This document shows positions 26,747 to 38,114 of a DNA stretch of 64,000 bases, piece after piece. A program made the position numbers and the translations under genes. Positions within the stretch are counted from its first letter, which is position 1. Each line of letters begins with the position of its first letter. The notes beneath the pieces are model-generated. The model saw only the letters and a list, made by a program, of their open reading frames with translations, was not told the DNA's origin and did not search any database. Location: the NCBI RefSeq assembly GCF_002094305.1, contig NZ_LWTX01000001.1, positions 682,001 to 746,000 of the forward strand, given 5' to 3'. The stretch comes from Prescottella equi (lineage in GTDB: Bacteria; Actinomycetota; Actinomycetes; Mycobacteriales; Mycobacteriaceae).

Positions 26747-29121
26747 GCGAGCGGGACCACCCGTTCGATCTGCGGCTGGTCCCGTCGGTGGCCGCCTGCT
26801 GGGGTGCAACCCTGGTCGGGTTGCTGGCGGGGTGGCGGCCGGCCGCCGTGTCGGCGATCGTGTCGGCCGCGGTGGGAGCGGTGCTCGCGCTTCTCGTGTG
26901 GAGACGGCGTCGCGCCGGCCCGTCGGTTGTGCTGGGGATCGGCGTGGGGGTGGTCGCGGCGGCACTGCTCGGTGCGGGCTTCGCCGCGGCCGTCGCCGTG
27001 CGAGCGCACGCCGTCGAGACACACCCCCTGGCCGCGTTGACGGCGGGCGGCGGCTCCGCGACGCTCGTCGTCGAACTCGACGACGACCCGAAGATGCTGC
27101 GCGGCAAGAGTTTCGGAGGGGAGCGTCAGCTGATGCTGCGCGCCTCGCTACAGGAGGTCCGCACCGACCGGACAGTGCTGCGGGCGGGCGGGTCGATACT
27201 GGTGTTCGCCGAGGGAGAGCAGTGGGCCGGCCTGTTGCCCGGACAGCGGGTGACCCTGCGGGGCCGGCTCGCCGAGCCCGAGCGCCGCGATCTCACGGTG
27301 GCCGTGGTGCGGGCGACGGGATCGCCGCAGCACGTCGCCGAGCCGCCGGCCATCCAGAGGTGGGCCGGGGTGGTCCGCGACCGACTGGCGTCCGCTGCCG
27401 GCTCCGCCCTCCCGGCGGACCAGGCGGGTCTGTTGCCGGGCCTGGTGGTCGGCGACACCTCGGGGCTCGCGCAGGAGACCAAGGACGAGTTCACCGCCGC
27501 CGGACTCACCCATCTGACAGCGGTGTCCGGGGCGAACGTATCCATCGTCCTGGGTGCGGTGCTTCTCGTGGTCCGCGGTGTCGGCCTGGGACCCCGCACC
27601 GGTGCGCTGCTGGCGGGGATCGCGCTGGTGGCCTTCGTCGTCATCGCCCGGCCGTCGCCGAGTGTGCTGCGCGCCGCCGCGATGGGCTGCGTCGCGCTGT
27701 TGGCGCTGGTGACCGGTCGACGCAAGCAGGCGATTCCGGCGCTCGCCGCGTCCGTCGTCGTCCTGCTGGCGCTGTCGCCTTCGCTCGCAGTCGATTTCGG
27801 ATTCGCGCTGTCGGTGTTCGCGACCGCAGGTCTGGTCGTCGTGTCGCCGGCTCTGGTGGCGCGGCTGCGGGCACGGGGCTGGCCGCGCTGGCTCGCCGAG
27901 ATGTGCGCCGTCGCACTCGCAGCGTTCGTGGTGACCGCGCCGCTGGTGGCGGCGATGTCGGGCACGGTCAGCATCGTCTCGATCGTCGCGAACGTGCTGG
28001 TGGCGCCGGCGGTCGCGCCGATCACCGTGGTCGGTGCGGCGACGGCGGTGCTGGCTGTGGTGTGGCTGCCCGCGGCCGCCCTGCTCGTCCGCGTCGCCGG
28101 GCCCCCGCTCTGGTGGTTGCTCGAGGTCGCGGACCGCGCGGCGGCGGTACCGGGCGGAAACCTCGCCGTTCGCAACGGACTCGGGGGCGCGGTGATCGTG
28201 GCCGTCGGGATCGCGGTCGCGGTCCTGGCGGCGCGCCACCCGTGGTCGCGACGCATGCTGCTGGCGGTCGCGGTCGGCGTCGCGGCCGTGTGGGTTCCGA
28301 CGCGATTCCACCAGCCCGGCTGGCCCGCGTCGGGGTGGGCCCTGGTGGCGTGCGACGTCGGGCAAGGCGACGGGCTGGTGCTGTCGGCCGGCGGGCGGAG
28401 GGCCGTGGTGGTGGACGCGGGTCCGGAGCCGGGTCCGATGGACCGGTGCCTGCGGCGGCTGGGCATCGACGAGATCCCGCTACTCGTCGTCACGCACCTG
28501 CATGCGGACCACTACGGCGGACTCGACGCGGTCCTGCACGGGCGGTCGGTGGGGGCCGTGGCGATCGGACCGGCGAGCCTGCCGGAGGGCGGATTTCGGT
28601 TCGTGTCCGCGGCGGCGTCGCGCGCGGACGTGCCGCTGGTGCGCCTGGCGGCCGGACGCCAACTGACGGTGGGCGCCGTTCGGATCACCGTGCTGGGGCC
28701 GCTGCTCCCGGAACCCCGGACACCGGCGGCCGCGGAGGACGGCGCCAACGACGCATCTCTCGTGCTGATGGCGGAGACGGCGGCGGGGCGCCTCCTGCTC
28801 ACCGGCGACGTGGAGGAGGACGGTCAACGCGCGCTGCTGCGGTCGAAGATCCCACTGCGTGCGGACGTGCTCAAGGTCCCGCACCACGGGTCCCGCACGA
28901 CGAGTCCGGAGTTCCTCGACGCGGTCCGGCCGCGGGTCGCGCTCGTGAGCGTGGGGGCCGACAACACCTTCGGGCACCCGAATCCCGGTATCCTCCAACG
29001 GCTCGCGGCGCTCGGCGCGGTGACCGTGCGCACCGACCGGGACGGCGATGTGGCGGTGGCGCGCTCGGGGTCCGGGGCGCTTGCCGTCGTCGGGCATTCT
29101 CGTGGGAACATCGTGCGGTGA
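26743..29121 (+). CDS. comEC: ComEC/Rec2-type DNA uptake channel protein
   Basis: 792 residues from GTG 26743. Several N-terminal membrane helices and an OB-like region are followed by the competence domain ([19 protein letters not shown]) with further helices. A C-terminal metallo-beta-lactamase domain carries [24 protein letters not shown] and VPHHGS. The protein forms the inner-membrane channel for single-stranded DNA, with the hydrolase domain thought to degrade the other strand. Together with comEA it is the only competence machinery in the window. The stop overlaps holA. Confidence 0.95.
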   Translation: MSERDHPFDLRLVPSVAACWGATLVGLLAGWRPAAVSAIVSAAVGAVLALLVWRRRRAGPSVVLGIGVGVVAAALLGAGFAAAVAVRAHAVETHPLAALTAGGGSATLVVELDDDPKMLRGKSFGGERQLMLRASLQEVRTDRTVLRAGGSILVFAEGEQWAGLLPGQRVTLRGRLAEPERRDLTVAVVRATGSPQHVAEPPAIQRWAGVVRDRLASAAGSALPADQAGLLPGLVVGDTSGLAQETKDEFTAAGLTHLTAVSGANVSIVLGAVLLVVRGVGLGPRTGALLAGIALVAFVVIARPSPSVLRAAAMGCVALLALVTGRRKQAIPALAASVVVLLALSPSLAVDFGFALSVFATAGLVVVSPALVARLRARGWPRWLAEMCAVALAAFVVTAPLVAAMSGTVSIVSIVANVLVAPAVAPITVVGAATAVLAVVWLPAAALLVRVAGPPLWWLLEVADRAAAVPGGNLAVRNGLGGAVIVAVGIAVAVLAARHPWSRRMLLAVAVGVAAVWVPTRFHQPGWPASGWALVACDVGQGDGLVLSAGGRRAVVVDAGPEPGPMDRCLRRLGIDEIPLLVVTHLHADHYGGLDAVLHGRSVGAVAIGPASLPEGGFRFVSAAASRADVPLVRLAAGRQLTVGAVRITVLGPLLPEPRTPAAAEDGANDASLVLMAETAAGRLLLTGDVEEDGQRALLRSKIPLRADVLKVPHHGSRTTSPEFLDAVRPRVALVSVGADNTFGHPNPGILQRLAALGAVTVRTDRDGDVAVARSGSGALAVVGHSRGNIVR

Positions 29122-30095
29122 GCACCTCAACGCGGCCCGATTCGCTCCACCTCGTCCTCGGTGACGAAGAGTTCCTGGTCGAACGCGCGGTCGCCTCGGT
29201 GATCGCCGCCGTGCGGGAGGCTGCCGGGTCGGCCGGTCAGGACATGCCCGTCTCGCGACTGCGCGCCGGGGACGCGAGCGCGCCGGAACTGGCGGAACTG
29301 CTCAGCCCGTCACTGTTCGCGGAGGACCGGGTGGTGGTCCTCGAAGCCGCCGCCGAGGCGGGTAAGGATGCCGTCGCGCTGGTGCAGGACGCCGCCGCCG
29401 ACCTCCCCGAGGGCGTCGTGCTGGTCGTACTCCACTCCGGCGGCGGTCGCGCAAAGGCGATGGCGGGCGTGCTGCAGAAGTCCGGCGCCGTCGTGCACCA
29501 GTGCGCCAAGCTCAAGGCGAACGAGCGAGTGGACTTCGTGCGCGGGGAGTTCCGCACGGCGGGCGTGCGCGTGTCGCCGGAAGTGATCGAACTCGTCGTC
29601 GAGGCCGTCGGGTCCGACCTCCGTGAGCTCGCCGCCGCCTGCTCTCAGTTGGTGGCCGATACCGGCGGCAAGATCGATGCGTCCGCCGTCCAGCGCTACT
29701 ACTCGGGCAAGGCCGAGGTGTCCGGATTCGATGTCGCCGACAAGGCGGTGGCGGGGGATCGGCGCGGCGCGATGGAGTCGCTGCGGTGGGCGATGCACCG
29801 GGGTGTGCCGCACGTGCTGCTCGCCGACGCCCTCGCCGACGCGGTGCACACGATCGCCCGGGTGGGCTCGGCCGGTCGCGGCGACCCGTTCCGAATGGCG
29901 TCGGAGTTGGGCATGCCGCCGTGGAAGATCAAGAAGGCGCAGGCGCAGGTCCGCGGCTGGGATCCGGCCTCGATCGGAGAGGCATTGCAGGTGGTCGCCC
30001 GGCTCAACGCCGAGGTCAAGGGACAAGCAGCCGACGCCGACTACGCGGTGGAAGCGGCGGTGCAGCGAATCGTCGCGCTGCACGGGGGGCGCTGA
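29118..30095 (+). CDS. holA: DNA polymerase III subunit delta
   Basis: 325 residues from GTG 29118, overlapping the comEC stop (GTGA). The family pattern is [39 protein letters not shown] and [18 protein letters not shown]. It is the clamp-loader subunit that opens the beta ring. The comEA-comEC-holA-rpsT order is widely conserved. The transcription unit ends at the hairpin 30101-30127. Confidence 0.95.
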   Translation: MSTSTRPDSLHLVLGDEEFLVERAVASVIAAVREAAGSAGQDMPVSRLRAGDASAPELAELLSPSLFAEDRVVVLEAAAEAGKDAVALVQDAAADLPEGVVLVVLHSGGGRAKAMAGVLQKSGAVVHQCAKLKANERVDFVRGEFRTAGVRVSPEVIELVVEAVGSDLRELAAACSQLVADTGGKIDASAVQRYYSGKAEVSGFDVADKAVAGDRRGAMESLRWAMHRGVPHVLLADALADAVHTIARVGSAGRGDPFRMASELGMPPWKIKKAQAQVRGWDPASIGEALQVVARLNAEVKGQAADADYAVEAAVQRIVALHGGR

Positions 30096-30100
30096 ACCAC

Positions 30101-30127
30101 CGGTGCGGGCCCCTTCGGCCCGCACCG
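30101..30127 (+). terminator. Terminator after holA
   Basis: Perfect 11-bp stem CGGTGCGGGCC/GGCCCGCACCG with a 5-base CCTTC loop, starting 6 bases after the holA stop. Confidence 0.8.
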
Positions 30128-30181
30128 AATGCAGGTTGTCGGTCCCCGGTCGGGGCGACGACAGGACCGGGACGACAACAA

Positions 30182-30216
30182 GAAATAGCCCCCGATCATC
30201 GATCGGGGGCTATTTC
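30182..30216 (-). terminator. Terminator after rpsT
   Basis: Perfect 16-bp stem GAAATAGCCCCCGATC (30182-30197) with its complement at 30201-30216 and a 3-base loop. On the reverse strand it is followed by TTGTTGT. It lies 36 bases beyond the rpsT stop. Confidence 0.88.
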
Positions 30217-30252
30217 CACAGAGCTTGCGACGGTGGAACCGTCAGAAACTTG

Positions 30253-30513
30253 TCAGAGAGAGTTGGCGACCTTCGCGAGCGCCGACTTCTTGTTGGCTGC
30301 CTGGTTGGCGTGGATGACGCCGGCGCCGGCTGCCTTGTCGAGCTTGCGGCTGGTGGCGACGAGGAGCTCGTTGGCCTTGTCCTTGTCACCGGCTGCCGCG
30401 GCCTCGCGGAAGGAACGGATCGCCGTACGCAGCGAGGACTTGACCGACTGGTTGCGGAGTCGGTTGCGCTCGTTGGTGCGGATCCGCTTCACCTGGGACT
30501 TGATGTTGGCCAC
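30253..30513 (-). CDS. rpsT: 30S ribosomal protein S20
   Basis: 86 residues starting [26 protein letters not shown], the typical S20 N-terminus, and ending [18 protein letters not shown]. It is a primary 16S rRNA-binding protein. GTG start 30513 with a weak AGGA upstream. It is transcribed convergently with holA, with a terminator for each. Confidence 0.98.
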   Translation of the reverse strand: MANIKSQVKRIRTNERNRLRNQSVKSSLRTAIRSFREAAAAGDKDKANELLVATSRKLDKAAGAGVIHANQAANKKSALAKVANSL

Positions 30514-30579
30514 GCGTAAAATCCTGTCGTCTTTGGTTTCTGTCGGAAAGCTCTGGGCGCACGGATGCGCCGACCGACG

Positions 30580-30609
30580 ACACTACCAGTACCCGTGTGG
30601 TGTTCTCAA
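30580..30609 (-). promoter_or_regulatory. Predicted sigma-A promoter of rpsT
   Basis: On the reverse strand TTGAGA (30609-30604) and TAGTGT (30585-30580) are 18 bases apart. The resulting leader is about 60 bases and contains a GCGCATCCGTGCGC hairpin. Confidence 0.6.
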
Positions 30610-30840
30610 ACCGGTGGCCGTCCAGGGCTTGGAAAGCATACCCACACGCTGATGCGGGTCGGTGGCCGGGGTGTCGGCGGGGTCGGTGCTCGCGACCACC
30701 GCTGGCGGTCCGTCGGAACGCACTCTCGCGCATACCGATTCGGACTCGGAGAGTACCGAATGTGCCGAAACGAGACCGAGATGTACGTAACGTCCGTTCG
30801 GAAACATCAGGCGCTCTTCGGTTCGGAAGTGAGGGTGTGA
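30610..30840 (+). other. Intergenic region upstream of the aquaporin gene
   Basis: With the rpsT leader (30514-30609) this is a 327-base gene-free stretch. The plus strand should carry the aqpZ promoter, but I cannot point to a convincing -35/-10 pair. GAGGGTG just before 30841 is the Shine-Dalgarno. I see no other element. Confidence 0.4.
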
Positions 30841-31611
30841 ATGTCGACAGCACAGGAAATCGCGGAGAAGGAACACATCTCCGACCTCAAGAAGTACCTG
30901 GCCGAGGGGGTCGGAACCTTCGTGCTGGTGTTCGCGGCGATCGGCACAGCGGTGTTCTCGGGTAGCACGGTCGGTCAGCTCGGCATCGCACTCGCGTTCG
31001 GCCTGACGCTGATGTTCCTGGTCTACGCGATCGGCCCCATCTCGGGTTGCCACGTCAATCCTGCCGTCACGCTGGGGCACTACATTCTCGGTCGGGTGAC
31101 GGCCGCCAGGGCCGGCTTCTACGTGCTCTCCCAGGTGGTCGGCGGTCTCGTGGCCGGTCTGGCCGTGTACGCGATCGCGCAGAGTGTCCCCAGCTACAAC
31201 CGTCGGGAGGACGGTCTGGCCGCGAACGGCTGGGGTGTCCACAGCCCGTCGGCCCAGACCGGTCCGCTCGGCAAGCTCGTCGAGCCCGGTTACGGGATCG
31301 GTGCGGCGATGACGGTCGAGATCGTTCTCACGGCACTGCTGGTGTTCGTCGTGCTCGCCTCGACGGATCAGCTGTCCGATGTCCCGCTCGCGGGCGTCTC
31401 GATCGGCTTCACGCTCGCCGTCATCCACCTCATCTCGATTCCGATCGACAACACGTCCGTCAACCCCGCCCGGAGTTTCGCGGTCGCGGCGTACCAGCCG
31501 GGTGCGATGGGGCAGGTCTGGTTGTTCATCGTCTTCCCACTCATCGGCGGCGCATTGGGTGCCGTCATCTACCGGGCGCTGTTCGGCCGGTACAACCGAC
31601 TGAACGATTGA
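30841..31611 (+). CDS. aqpZ: Aquaporin Z (MIP family water channel)
   Basis: 256 residues, six transmembrane helices and two NPA boxes (CHVNPAVTLGHY and TSVNPARSFAVA). The residues IHLISIP ... NTSVNPARS and the Phe in AFGLTL match the narrow water-selective filter of E. coli AqpZ rather than a glycerol facilitator. A hydrophilic insert near residues 118-145 (NRREDGLAANGWG) lies in an extracellular loop. ATG 30841 follows GAGGGTGTGA. A role in osmotic response is likely and may complement the ectoine operon elsewhere in the window. Confidence 0.94.
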   Translation: MSTAQEIAEKEHISDLKKYLAEGVGTFVLVFAAIGTAVFSGSTVGQLGIALAFGLTLMFLVYAIGPISGCHVNPAVTLGHYILGRVTAARAGFYVLSQVVGGLVAGLAVYAIAQSVPSYNRREDGLAANGWGVHSPSAQTGPLGKLVEPGYGIGAAMTVEIVLTALLVFVVLASTDQLSDVPLAGVSIGFTLAVIHLISIPIDNTSVNPARSFAVAAYQPGAMGQVWLFIVFPLIGGALGAVIYRALFGRYNRLND

Positions 31612-31624
31612 CGCGACAGGGCAC

Positions 31625-31652
31625 GGGCCCGGCGCGAGTATGCGCCGGGCCC
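31625..31652. terminator. Bidirectional terminator between aqpZ and the PemK-like gene
   Basis: Perfect 11-bp stem GGGCCCGGCGC (31625-31635) with its complement at 31642-31652, 13 bases after aqpZ and 20 before the end of the convergent gene. Confidence 0.82.
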
Positions 31653-31672
31653 CTGCCGTGTCGTGGAAGGTG

Positions 31673-32224
31673 TCAGTGCCAGCTGTAGTCGGCGCGTAGG
31701 CGGGCGGCCACCGTCTCGAAACGATCGACGTCGAGAACGGCGCCCTCCCGTCGGATGCCCGCCTCGGGAACGTCGAGGACCCGGTCGAGTCGCACCCAAC
31801 TCGGCCTGCTGTCCGCATCCCAGGGGCCAGTGCCGAGCGCCAGCCAGTTCGGCTCGTCGTCGCGCTCGCTGTTCGACGAGAGCATCAGTCCCAGCAACGT
31901 GTTGCCGTCCCGGCCGACGACCAGCACCGGCCGGTCCTTGCCTTGGCCGGGATCCTCCTCGTACGTGACCCACGTCCAGACGATCTCGCCGGGATCGGCA
32001 CGGCCGTCGAGATCGGGGGCGTACTCGATTCTGCGGGCGCGGTGCGCGGTCGGTGACGTCCGACGCGATACCGGCCGGCCCGGCACCGCGGACGGTGGGC
32101 CCGCGAGCGCCGCGGTCGCGCGTTTGACCGCCGGCGTGTTCTGCACTTGGCGCAGGAGCTTCGGGCCCTGCGTGACGGCGAAGTCGCCGAGCTTCCTGCC
32201 GATGCTGCCCCAAGTGCTCGCCAT
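31673..32224 (-). CDS. PemK/MazF-fold protein
   Basis: 183 residues from ATG 32224. The C-terminal ~120 residues resemble the PemK/MazF fold (EIVWTWVTYEEDPGQGKDRPVLVVGRDG, then ERDDEPNWLALGTGPWD). No antitoxin gene is adjacent, and the ~65-residue N-terminal extension is not typical of short toxins. The same position next to lepA holds a comparable conserved gene in mycobacteria, so it may be a chromosomal housekeeping member rather than an active toxin. A TAAGCT box 8 bases before the ATG suggests a leaderless mRNA. Confidence 0.8.
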   Translation of the reverse strand: MASTWGSIGRKLGDFAVTQGPKLLRQVQNTPAVKRATAALAGPPSAVPGRPVSRRTSPTAHRARRIEYAPDLDGRADPGEIVWTWVTYEEDPGQGKDRPVLVVGRDGNTLLGLMLSSNSERDDEPNWLALGTGPWDADSRPSWVRLDRVLDVPEAGIRREGAVLDVDRFETVAARLRADYSWH

Positions 32225-32349
32225 GACAGCCGAGCTTAACGCCGGAGACCGTCGGCGCCCGGGAACCGAGCTGGCATCGAATCCGGGGACTTCGAATTTT
32301 TCGCGACGATGCACGCCGACCGAAACGTACTCGCGGTATGTTTATGGAC

Positions 32350-32544
32350 GTGCCCGTCTACGGCGCACACGCAGGCCCCGCGCTACCCCCTGGTGCGGGG
32401 TCTTCGTGTTGTTGCACGACGTCGAATGGGTCGACGGCCACCGTGGCCGTGCTCGAGCCGATCGGCGGAGGCCGACTGTCGGACCCCGCGCGTAGGTTGC
32501 GACAGGTGGCTCGGGGGAAGCGAGCCGCCGAACGCCTCGAGTGA
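32350..32544 (+). CDS. Possible leaderless small ORF with Cys triplet
   Basis: A good -10 box, TATGTT (32337-32342), is followed by exactly 7 bases and GTG 32350, the leaderless spacing seen for the other Cys-containing short ORFs in this window. The frame encodes 64 residues including GAGSSCCCTTSNG (three consecutive Cys codons at 20-22). A GC-rich hairpin (GGCCCCGC/GCGGGGTC) ends just before the Cys codons and the stop falls in the loop of a terminator-like hairpin. Codon usage is only weakly coding and I recognise no family. It may be regulatory rather than a protein gene, or chance. Confidence 0.35.
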   Translation: MPVYGAHAGPALPPGAGSSCCCTTSNGSTATVAVLEPIGGGRLSDPARRLRQVARGKRAAERLE

Positions 32545-32559
32545 TCCTCGGGGCGTTCG
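32529..32559 (+). terminator. Terminator-like hairpin upstream of lepA
   Basis: CGAACGCCTCGAG (32529-32541) pairs with CTCGGGGCGTTCG (32547-32559) with one G-T wobble and a TGATC loop; a short T-containing run follows. It implies a transcript ending here, or attenuation ahead of lepA. Confidence 0.6.
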
Positions 32560-32782
32560 CTGTCTTCGGGGATCGGCAGGCTCGGGGCGCCGGTCCCCGG
32601 GACGGCTCAGTACGTTGGTGGCAAGTGGCCTGCCGTGACCCTCGATGTGTACGCCCACCCATGGTCAAGGGATGATGGGAGGGCACGGGACGCTGTCGAT
32701 GCGATCCTGGTGCGGGACCAGTGCGGGACGGGCGACCGGACCGGGCCGATGTCAGTGCGCGAGTGAGACGAGGGAATTGGGC

Positions 32783-34645
<1,863 letters not shown>

Positions 34646-34672
34646 CCGGACGGCAAGTAGGAGGAACACTCG

Positions 34673-35605
34673 ATGATCGGCACCTGGTTGACCCGCGAGC
34701 TCGGGCTGGAGGTGCCGATCTTCGGTGCCCCGATGGGCGGCCGCGCGGGCGGACGGCTCGCGGGGGAGGTCACCCGCGCCGGTGGTCTGGGGTTGCTGGG
34801 CGCGGCACGCTACGCGACGCCCGAGTGGATCGCCGAGGAGTCGGCGACCGCCCGCGAGATCGGCGGCGGGCTGCTCGGCATCGGGCTGATGACGTGGTCT
34901 CTCGACGCCGACGATTCACTGCTCGACGCGGCGCTCGCCGAGCGCCCGCGCGTGGTGTCGTTGTCGTTCGGCGATCCGGCACCGTACGTCGAACGGGTCC
35001 ACGCCGCGGGTGCGCTCGCCGTCTCCCAGGTGAACACGCTCGACGACCTGCAGGTGGTCGAGCGGGCGGGCGTCGACTTCGTCATCGCTCAGGGCGGTGA
35101 GGCCGGCGGCCACACCGGGCGGATCGGCACCCTGCCGCTGCTGCAGGAGGTCCTCGACGCGACGAGCCTGCCCGTCCTCGCGGCGGGCGGAATCGGCACC
35201 GGCCGTGGACTGGCGGCGGTGATCGCCGCCGGCGCCGAGGGCGCGATGATCGGCACCGCGCTGCTCGCGAGCCCGGAGACGATCGGGCCGGAATACGCCC
35301 GCCGCAAGCTGATCGAGGCCGGCAGTGCCGACACCGTCTACACGTCGATCTTCGATCAGGCGCGCGATCAGCCCTGGCCGGCGAGGTGGGGCGGCCGTGC
35401 CCTCGCCAACGACTACACCGCCGAGTGGCACGGTCGCGGCGCCGACAACGAAACGCTCGCTGCCGCTTACGACCCTGCAGACGCGACCCAGGGTGTGGTC
35501 TACGCCGGCGAGGCAGCGGGTCTGGTCACGACTGAGCAACCCGCCGGCGACGTGGTCCGCGCCATCGCCGCCGACGCCGAACGCCTGCTACGCCGCACCT
35601 ACTGA
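34673..35605 (+). CDS. Nitronate monooxygenase family (2-nitropropane dioxygenase-like) flavoprotein
   Basis: 310 residues, a TIM-barrel FMN enzyme. The family motifs are VPIFGAPMGGRAGGRLA near the start, VIAQGGEAGGHTG with the catalytic His, PVLAAGGIGTGRGLAAVIAAGAEGAMIGTALL. It oxidises nitronates with O2; many relatives have other, unknown substrates. It follows lepA by 27 bases with GAGGAAC upstream and may be co-transcribed. I cannot tell the true substrate. Confidence 0.88.
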   Translation: MIGTWLTRELGLEVPIFGAPMGGRAGGRLAGEVTRAGGLGLLGAARYATPEWIAEESATAREIGGGLLGIGLMTWSLDADDSLLDAALAERPRVVSLSFGDPAPYVERVHAAGALAVSQVNTLDDLQVVERAGVDFVIAQGGEAGGHTGRIGTLPLLQEVLDATSLPVLAAGGIGTGRGLAAVIAAGAEGAMIGTALLASPETIGPEYARRKLIEAGSADTVYTSIFDQARDQPWPARWGGRALANDYTAEWHGRGADNETLAAAYDPADATQGVVYAGEAAGLVTTEQPAGDVVRAIAADAERLLRRTY

Positions 35606-35615
35606 GCGAACGCCG

Positions 35616-35993
35616 TCACTCGGGGCGGTGGCAGACCGCCTCGACGTTGTTGCCGTCGGGATCGCGCACGAACGCGCCGTAGTAGCCGGGGTGGTACTCC
35701 GGCCATTCGCGCGGTGCGTGCAGAACCTCTGCACCCGCCTCGACCGCGGCCGCGTAGAAGGCATCGACCGCGGCTCGGGTGTCCGCGACGAACGCCACAT
35801 GGTTCTCGCGGAAGCCGGCATCGGCCGGGACCAGCGGGCTGATCCAGAAGTCCGGGTGTGGCGGCACGCCGTAACCGATGACGCCGGGAGCGGGTTCGAC
35901 GACCCGCTTCCCGCCGAGGGGCGCGAGCACGGCGTCGTAGAACGCAGCACCGGCTTCGATGTCGACGCATTGAATTCCCAGGTGATCCAACAT
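35616..35993 (-). CDS. VOC family protein (glyoxalase-like)
   Basis: 125 residues from ATG 35993: LDHLGIQCVDIEAGAAFYDAVLAPLG at the start and GYYGAFVRDPDGNNVEAVCH at the end are the two VOC half-modules. The C-terminal Glu in NNVEAV is a metal-ligand position in the superfamily. Function unknown. It is convergent with the nitronate monooxygenase gene (10 bases between stops). Confidence 0.85.
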   Translation of the reverse strand: MLDHLGIQCVDIEAGAAFYDAVLAPLGGKRVVEPAPGVIGYGVPPHPDFWISPLVPADAGFRENHVAFVADTRAAVDAFYAAAVEAGAEVLHAPREWPEYHPGYYGAFVRDPDGNNVEAVCHRPE

Positions 35994-36039
35994 GCGCCGA
36001 TCGTGACACAGGTCACCGACAGAAGTGGCCGTTCCCGCG

Positions 36040-38007
36040 TCAGGACGGCCCGTGAGCGGGCTGGAAGGTGCCGGTGTCGCCGGCCTCCTCCGCTCGGATG
36101 ACGTGCACGACCGCATTGATCAGCGCCAGGTGGGTGAAAGCCTGCGGAAAATTGCCGAGGTGCCGGCCGGTCTTGGGGTCGATCTCCTCGGCGTACAGCT
36201 TGAGTGGGCTGGCGAACCCGAGCAGACGTTCGCACAGCTGCTTGGCGCGCTCGAGTTCCCCGATCTCCACCAGGGCCGAGACGAGCCAGAACGAGCAGAT
36301 CGTGAAAGTGCCCTCCTTGCCGGACAGTCCGTCGTCGGTCTCCTCGACTCGGTAGCGCAGCACCAGTCCGTCCTCGGTGAGTTCGTCGGCGATCGCCAGC
36401 ACGGTGGCCCGGATGCGCTCGTCGTAGGCGGGCAGGAAGCGCAGCAGGGGAGCGAGCAGCAACGACGCATCGAGAGCCGGACTGCCGTACCGCTGGGTGA
36501 GCACCCCACGATCGTCGACACCGTGGGCGAGGACGTCGGCTCGGATCTCGTCCGCGATGTCGGCCCACTGTGCCGCATAAGCCTTCTCGCCGTGCAACGT
36601 CGCCAGCTTGGCGCCGCGGTCGAGCGCGACCCAGCACATGATCTTCGACGACGTGAAGTGCTGGGGTTCGCCGCGAACCTCCCAGATGCCGCGGTCGGGC
36701 CGGCGCCAGTTCTCGACGACCTCCTCGACCTGACGTTTGAGGAGCGGCCACAGGGTCTCGGGGACCTGGTCGCGGGAACGGACGTGCAGGTACACCGAGT
36801 CGAGCATCGTGCCCCAGATGTCGTGCTGGTTCTGGTTGTAGGCGCCGTTGCCGATCCGGACCGGCCGGGCCCCGTCGTAACCCTTGAGGTGGCTCAGTTC
36901 CTGCTCGACGAGCGTGTGCTCGCCGCCGACGCCGTACATCACCTGCAGGGGTGCCGGGTCGCCGTCGTCGGACTGGGACGAGTCGAAGATGAACGAGAAG
37001 AAGTCGTTGGCCTCCCGATCGAGCCCGAGCGTGTAGAGACCCCACAGCGCGAAGGTCGAGTCGCGCACCCAGGCGTACCGGTAGTCCCAGTTCCGTTCGC
37101 CGCCGGGCGTTTCGGGCAGGGACGTGGTGGGGGCGGCGAGCAGGGCGCCGGTGGGGGCGTAGGTGAGGCCCTTGAGGGTCAGCGCACTGCGCTGCAGGTG
37201 GCCACGCCACGGATGGTCGGGGAACCGGCCGATCGTCACCCACTGCCGCCAGCACTCGGTGGTCTGCCACATCCGGTCCGCCGCCTCGGCGAAGGTACGC
37301 GGGGCCGGCAGATCGGACCAGGAAAGGGCGACGAAGGCGTTGTCGCCCTCCACCATTCGCGTCCGGGCACGGGCCTCGCGCCCCTCGAGACCGAGCCGGA
37401 GATTCGACGTCAGGCGCAGTGTCGGGTGGTCGGCGGAGGACGCGCGCGACGTCGCCGTGGCTTCCTCGTACACCTTGCCGGTATATTCCCACCGGGCCGG
37501 GGCGCGGTGGTAGTCGAAGGCGGGTTCGCAGCTCATCTCCAACTCGACGGTGCCGCTGACGCACTTCACCGTCCGCAGCAGCACGTGCTCGGCATCCCAG
37601 TCCGACGGCGTGCGCCGACGCGTCGGCGAACGCTGCTCGTTCGCGTGCCAGGGTCCCATCACGAGGGCGTCCCGGACGATGAGCCACCCGGTCTGCGTCT
37701 GCCACGTCGTCTCCAGGATGAGCCCGCCCGGCAGGTAGCGGCGCGCGGCCGGCACGTTCTGGCCGTACGGCCCTATCCGGAAGTGCCCGGCGCTGCGGTC
37801 CAGGATGGACCCGAACACGCTGGGCGAGTCGGGTCGCGGGATGCACATCCACTCGACGGAGCCGTTCCGGGCGATCAGGCAGTTCGACTCGCAATCGGAG
37901 AGGAATGCGTAGTCGTCGATCGGCGGATAGACGCTGCGGTGCTCCGGCGCGATCTCGTCCGAATCGCCCGACGGTCCGGTGACTGACTGCTCGGCCTGCG
38001 ACGTCAT
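36040..38007 (-). CDS. Glycoside hydrolase family 15 protein, probable trehalase
   Basis: 655 residues. The N-terminal beta-sandwich domain (DYAFLSDCESNCLIARNGSVEWMCIPRPDSPSVF in two blocks) is followed by the (alpha/alpha)6 barrel of GH15. Catalytic Glu candidates lie in GIWEVRGEPQHFTSSK and YAEEIDPKTGRHLGNFPQAF, and YRYAWVRDSTFALWGL is typical. In mycobacteria the GH15 enzyme at this position next to lepA and subI is a trehalase, so trehalose hydrolysis to glucose is the likely reaction. It is divergent from the sulfate-import locus with a 107-base gap to the first leader ORF. Confidence 0.88.
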   Translation of the reverse strand: MTSQAEQSVTGPSGDSDEIAPEHRSVYPPIDDYAFLSDCESNCLIARNGSVEWMCIPRPDSPSVFGSILDRSAGHFRIGPYGQNVPAARRYLPGGLILETTWQTQTGWLIVRDALVMGPWHANEQRSPTRRRTPSDWDAEHVLLRTVKCVSGTVELEMSCEPAFDYHRAPARWEYTGKVYEEATATSRASSADHPTLRLTSNLRLGLEGREARARTRMVEGDNAFVALSWSDLPAPRTFAEAADRMWQTTECWRQWVTIGRFPDHPWRGHLQRSALTLKGLTYAPTGALLAAPTTSLPETPGGERNWDYRYAWVRDSTFALWGLYTLGLDREANDFFSFIFDSSQSDDGDPAPLQVMYGVGGEHTLVEQELSHLKGYDGARPVRIGNGAYNQNQHDIWGTMLDSVYLHVRSRDQVPETLWPLLKRQVEEVVENWRRPDRGIWEVRGEPQHFTSSKIMCWVALDRGAKLATLHGEKAYAAQWADIADEIRADVLAHGVDDRGVLTQRYGSPALDASLLLAPLLRFLPAYDERIRATVLAIADELTEDGLVLRYRVEETDDGLSGKEGTFTICSFWLVSALVEIGELERAKQLCERLLGFASPLKLYAEEIDPKTGRHLGNFPQAFTHLALINAVVHVIRAEEAGDTGTFQPAHGPS

Positions 38008-38101
38008 CTCCTCATCATCGACCCGCGCGCACGCCGCCGTCCATGTTTCGACCGCGCCGCGCGGGGGAGCGGTGCGGCTCGCCGCGACTGCGGGTGTCTG
38101 T

Positions 38102-38107
38102 TACTCT
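38102..38107 (+). promoter_or_regulatory. -10 box of the subI-1 leader ORF
   Basis: TACTCT ends 7 bases before GTG 38115. No Shine-Dalgarno lies between the two, so the leader ORF is predicted to be translated from a leaderless mRNA. Confidence 0.6.
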
Positions 38108-38114
38108 CTGCGGC

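Larger units (their letters stand above)
32225..32782 (+). other. Intergenic region upstream of lepA
   Basis: 558 bases with no firmly assigned gene. It contains a possible leaderless ORF with a Cys triplet (32350-32544), a C-rich hairpin (32374-32402) and a terminator-like hairpin (32529-32559). The remaining ~220 bases before lepA show no promoter I can defend. Confidence 0.5.

Noticed and set aside
31673-32224. PemK-like gene as half of a toxin-antitoxin module
   Set aside because: No antitoxin-sized gene lies beside it in either direction and the N-terminal extension is atypical, so I did not call a TA system.
32374-32402. C-rich hairpin suggestive of the actinobacterial 6C RNA
   Set aside because: Only one hairpin with five loop C residues is present; the 6C motif needs two hairpins with at least six C each.
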